From Candidatus Colimorpha pelethequi (GTDB lineage: Bacteria; Bacteroidota; Bacteroidia; Bacteroidales; P3): DNA of 37,474 nt. The stretch lies in NCBI GenBank assembly GCA_018064245.1, contig JAGHVO010000058.1, positions 1-37,474 on the forward strand. The letters run 5' to 3'. Shown one piece after another: positions 35,391-37,474 of the stretch. Under the pieces are notes generated by a model. That model ran no database searches. It was given only the letters and a program-made list of their open reading frames with translations, and was not told where the DNA came from. Each line of letters begins with the position of its first letter. The stretch's first letter is position 1. A program made the position numbers and the translations under genes.

Positions 35391-35588
35391 ATGAGTCTAT
35401 TAAGCGGTTTGACAAATGGCGTATTGGGTCTTCCTTCCACAAAACACGAATGTGATGTAAGGATTGGCGAATTAGAGAAACAATTAGTTGGTTTTAGTTT
35501 GGGCAAAATTGTTGGAGTAAGATCGGATGAAGGCATTAAAAAAGAAATCAAGAGATTAAAGGCACACAAGAAGACGCTTTCCAAATAA
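35391..35588 (+). CDS. Small protein of unknown function (65 aa)
   Basis: It starts MSLLSGLTNGVLGLPSTKHE, followed by a Lys/Glu-rich helical part (IGELEKQLVGFSLG, then GIKKEIKRLKAHKKTLSK). No membrane segment or signal peptide is visible. It lies 89 bases after the 113-aa gene and ahead of two tiny basic genes. I do not recognise it. Confidence 0.65.
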   Translation: MSLLSGLTNGVLGLPSTKHECDVRIGELEKQLVGFSLGKIVGVRSDEGIKKEIKRLKAHKKTLSK

Positions 35589-35746
35589 AACATCAGTAGT
35601 GAATACTCGGGATGCTGTGAAAGGTGCATCATTATTACCTATCACAAGAGGCATGAGTACACTCGCAAAGAGGGACAAAGGAGTTCTAACCCTTTTGTGA
35701 GTGAGAAACAAAGTAGGTGAACTCCATAACAATAAAATTTACAGCT

Positions 35747-35875
35747 ATGGACGTAAAGAAAAAAGCCGATGGAACCATTGACAAGCGTACCAAAGAAGGG
35801 AAGGCTATCTGTACACGCATGGCCAAGGCACGCCGTGCCGCCGCCAAAGCAAGAAAACTAAGAGCAAAAAAATAA
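35747..35875 (+). CDS. Tiny basic protein, paralog 1 (42 aa)
   Basis: It starts MDVKKKADGTIDKRTKEG, then KAICTRMAKARRAAAKAR, and ends LRAKK. It is strongly basic and Ala-rich and probably helical after residue 17. The next gene repeats the same 26-residue core with only a few conservative changes, which supports both being real although they are too short for most gene finders. The function is unknown; nucleic-acid binding is possible from charge only. Confidence 0.7.
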   Translation: MDVKKKADGTIDKRTKEGKAICTRMAKARRAAAKARKLRAKK

Positions 35876-35893
35876 CCATATAATCACATCGCT

Positions 35894-36034
35894 ATGACAA
35901 CGACAGTAAAAAAGAAAGCCGATGGTACGGTGGACAAGCGTACCAAAGAGGGCAAAGAGATATGCGCTCGCATGGCAAAAGCCCGCAAAGAAAAAAACAG
36001 TTTGAAAAACCGCATCAAAAGATTATTCAAATAA
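35894..36034 (+). CDS. Tiny basic protein, paralog 2 (46 aa)
   Basis: It starts MTTTVKKKADGTVDKRTKEG, then KEICARMAKARKEKN, and ends IKRLFK. It shares the core KKADGT(I/V)DKRTKEGK.IC.RMAKAR with the preceding gene, a local duplication whose protein sequence has been kept. Its stop is 2 bases before the start of the TerB-like gene, indicating translational coupling. Confidence 0.75.
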   Translation: MTTTVKKKADGTVDKRTKEGKEICARMAKARKEKNSLKNRIKRLFK

Positions 36035-36036
36035 TT

Positions 36037-36453
36037 ATGAAAACAAGCATAGATACAATAGCGGCTTTTACCGCTGCTTCCATTTGGGCCGACGGAGTGT
36101 ACGACGAGGCCGAAAAAATTGCTGTGGAAGAGGTTGCAGAATCCCTCGAACTCGACTTAGTCCAATTTCAAGACTCCGTTGAACAACAGTTATCCAAGAT
36201 ACAGAAGTTAGACGAAGACGATGTATGTGAATACCTCCGCAACGCTGCCAACGACGTCGATGATGAGGAGATAGGAATCATCTTCGAAACCGCAATGCAA
36301 ATCCTCATTACAGACAACAAACTGTCGTGCTCGGAAGTGGACAACCTTCTTTTCATCGCCGAGGTTCTTGGCATCGAGGACTCAATGGCGGTGATGCTGC
36401 TTGCAGACTTAGTGAGAAGCGAACCCGAACTCGAACTTTCCTTCGAAGACTAA
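36037..36453 (+). CDS. TerB-like acidic helical protein (138 aa)
   Basis: The start is MKTSIDTIAAFTAASIWADG, two bases after the previous stop; 25 further upstream codons are open but belong to the previous gene in another frame. The helical, acidic sequence with two similar halves (IWADGVYDEAEKIAVEEVAESLEL and LITDNKLSCSEVDNLLFIAEVLGI) has the (A/T)D..L/V..E pattern of TerB/DjlA-type domains, which often bind metal through acidic residues. The assignment is from motif shape, not from search. It ends in a very acidic tail (EPELELSFED). Confidence 0.75.
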   Translation: MKTSIDTIAAFTAASIWADGVYDEAEKIAVEEVAESLELDLVQFQDSVEQQLSKIQKLDEDDVCEYLRNAANDVDDEEIGIIFETAMQILITDNKLSCSEVDNLLFIAEVLGIEDSMAVMLLADLVRSEPELELSFED

Positions 36454-36512
36454 CCCTTGCCTACTAAGAAGTTTCAACGACAAATTGCTGACGAACAATT
36501 AGGCTGAAACAA

Positions 36513-36590
36513 ATGACTACACCAAGGTTTGGGAAGAGAAAATCGAAAAAATATGTAAAAGTAAAATCATTCAATAAACCTTATTATTAA
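36513..36590 (+). CDS. Possible 25-residue basic peptide
   Basis: An ATG frame reads MTTPRFGKRKSKKYVKVKSF and ends NKPYY. Ten of 25 residues are Lys or Arg. It lies between two small genes, but an A-rich stretch gives Lys codons by chance, so it may be noise. Confidence 0.25.
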   Translation: MTTPRFGKRKSKKYVKVKSFNKPYY

Positions 36591-36607
36591 CTTAAAATTC
36601 AATTATT

Positions 36608-36910
36608 ATGGCAGAAATTAAAATGACCGGCAACATGAAGGTGAAGACCCTTCGCACACAATTTAAAGAGGCTTTCGGCAGCACTCTGCGCGTGTACAAC
36701 GGAGTAAAATTCGCCGATGACGATGCAACCCTCGCTTCTATCCGTGCCAAAGACGCCAAAGGCGGCGAATTGGCTGTGAAAGGCAACATGCAGGTTGGCA
36801 ATTTCGAAAACAAGGTGAAGGAACTCTACGGCATCAAGGTCCAGGTGGCAAATGCCGACGACTCCGCTTTGGCTGACAACAGCATCACCCTCACTGCTGC
36901 TGGCAAGTAA
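36608..36910 (+). CDS. Small two-fold-repeat protein (100 aa)
   Basis: The protein consists of two related halves of about 45 residues: GNMKVKTLRTQFKEAFGSTLRV followed by ADDDATLAS, and GNMQVGNFENKVKELYGIKVQV followed by ADNSITLTA. The shared layout is GNM.V, an amphipathic helix, (F/Y)G, a strand, AD and TL. It looks cytoplasmic. A second family member starts at 37356. I recall similar uncharacterised small proteins in Bacteroidota but know no function. A hairpin follows the stop. Confidence 0.8.
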   Translation: MAEIKMTGNMKVKTLRTQFKEAFGSTLRVYNGVKFADDDATLASIRAKDAKGGELAVKGNMQVGNFENKVKELYGIKVQVANADDSALADNSITLTAAGK

Positions 36911-36928
36911 TCGTAGCAAAAAATCAAT

Positions 36929-36965
36929 CTGGCAGGCGAGGTGACTCCCTGCCAGGTTCTATATT
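36929..36965 (+). terminator. Hairpin after the 100-aa gene, possible terminator
   Basis: An 8-bp perfect stem (CTGGCAGG at 36929-36936 with CCTGCCAG at 36948-36955, 11-base loop) starts 18 bases after the stop. The downstream sequence is only moderately T-rich (GTTCTATATT), so termination may be partial. Confidence 0.45.
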
Positions 36966-36986
36966 AACCCCTCAAAATTTACAATC

Positions 36987-37259
36987 ATGAGTGTTGAATA
37001 CTACAGAAAAAGACTTATCGACCTCCGTGCCGACGTGGCTCGCGAGCGCGAAGCAAAGAAGAGAGACAACGAACACTATGCCGACCTCATCAAGGGATCC
37101 AGCAGTACAAGTACAAAGGCAAGCTATCGCAAAAGCAAGATTGACCATGCCGCCAGCCACGACCGTGCCATTGATCATCTGAAAGGCGAAATCGAGCGTG
37201 CCCGCGAAGAACTTGCCCGTGAACGCGAACGCGAAAAAGCAGCCAAGAAAAGAAGATAG
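36987..37259 (+). CDS. Small coiled-coil protein (90 aa)
   Basis: The product is highly charged and almost wholly helical. Two heptad-rich segments (MSVEYYRKRLIDLRADVARERE and RAIDHLKGEIERAREELAREREREK) are joined by a Ser/Thr-rich linker (KGSSSTSTKASYRKSKID). No membrane segment is present. It probably forms an antiparallel or dimeric coiled coil; partners are unknown. It lies between two members of the 100-aa family. Confidence 0.75.
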   Translation: MSVEYYRKRLIDLRADVAREREAKKRDNEHYADLIKGSSSTSTKASYRKSKIDHAASHDRAIDHLKGEIERAREELAREREREKAAKKRR

Positions 37260-37312
37260 GCCGCATATATTTCATAAAACCAACAATGTCAAGTTTTAGC
37301 TTGATTTACGAA

Positions 37313-37330
37313 TCAGAAACATGTTTCTGA
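37313..37330. repeat. 18-bp perfect palindrome upstream of the last gene
   Basis: TCAGAAACATGTTTCTGA lies 26 bases before the ATG at 37356. It could be an operator for a dimeric regulator or a hairpin in the leader. A TCAAG/CTTGA inverted pair lies just upstream, at 37289-37304. Confidence 0.7.
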
Positions 37331-37355
37331 CGCTGTTTATAACACATATATTACT

Positions 37356-37474
37356 ATGGCTGAATTTAATATAAACGGCCGCATGTCGGTCAAAAACTTA
37401 AAGAAACAATTCAAGGAGGCCTTCGGGGCTTCTTTGAGAGTATATAATGGCAAAGAACTGGCCGATGACGATGC
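37356..37474 (+). CDS. Partial gene, second member of the 100-aa family
   Basis: It is cut by the window end after 39 codons. It reads MAEFNINGRMSVKNLKKQFK, then EAFGASLRVYNGKELADDDA, closely matching the first half of the protein at 36608 (EAFGSTLRVYNGVKFADDDA). This is a second local gene duplication in the cluster. Confidence 0.85.
   Translation, partial: MAEFNINGRMSVKNLKKQFKEAFGASLRVYNGKELADDD

Noticed and set aside
35660-35704. Imperfect inverted repeat before the first tiny basic gene, considered as a terminator
   Set aside because: The pairing is broken by several mismatches around a long loop and there is no T-run.

Overview
The window is a chromosomal piece of a Bacteroidota bacterium, most likely order Bacteroidales. 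Four signs support this: many promoters match the Bacteroidota -7 element TAnnTTTG; genes are generally not preceded by Shine-Dalgarno sequences; the tmRNA tag reads GENNYALAA; and the accessory genes (a BspA-like leucine-rich-repeat protein and a tyrosine recombinase lacking the first catalytic arginine) are typical of that group. The genus cannot be fixed from sequence reading alone.

Region 1 (1-20330, minus strand) is one translation supercluster in which the str, S10, spc and alpha operons are fused: rpsL-rpsG-fusA-rpsJ-rplC-D-W-B-rpsS-rplV-rpsC-rplP-rpmC-rpsQ-rplN-X-E-rpsN-rpsH-rplF-R-rpsE-rpmD-rplO-secY-map-infA-rpmJ-rpsM-K-D-rpoA-rplQ. It is read from a promoter near 20320 to a strong terminator near 1500. 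There is no tuf between fusA and rpsJ and no adk beside secY. Enolase follows on the same strand with its own promoter. Several longer spacers hold GC-rich hairpins without a T-run.

Region 2 (20430-27380) is housekeeping: recQ (minus), divergent from kdsD-lptB and a conserved unknown gene (plus; the first two serve lipopolysaccharide synthesis), then tRNA-Glu, rpsT, a HAD phosphatase (minus), tRNA-Asp and the tmRNA gene ssrA.

Region 3 (27380-34150) is accessory. A tyrosine recombinase lies just downstream of ssrA. Its stop codon sits inside one arm of a perfect 22-bp inverted repeat (28624-28645 / 28713-28734) enclosing 67 bp of AT-rich DNA. About 50 bp further on starts a 20-repeat BspA-like LRR protein. 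This layout fits a recombinase with its own invertible segment in front of a variable LRR gene. A truncated inverted copy of the recombinase 5' end follows, then about 1 kb of small repeats. Next is a divergent pair: a possible DNA-binding protein (minus) and a membrane protein joining an N-terminal Hanks-type Ser/Thr kinase, one transmembrane helix and a C-terminal LRR-like region, a bacterial receptor-kinase-like layout.

Region 4 (34150-37474, plus strand) starts with about 800 bp without a convincing gene but with a promoter-like sequence. A run of very small, mostly unrecognised genes follows: a 113-aa protein, a 65-aa protein, two paralogous basic peptides of 42 and 46 aa, a TerB-like acidic protein, a 100-aa protein made of two similar halves, a coiled-coil protein, and a second copy of the 100-aa family cut by the window end. 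The clustering and duplication suggest a functional island of unknown role.
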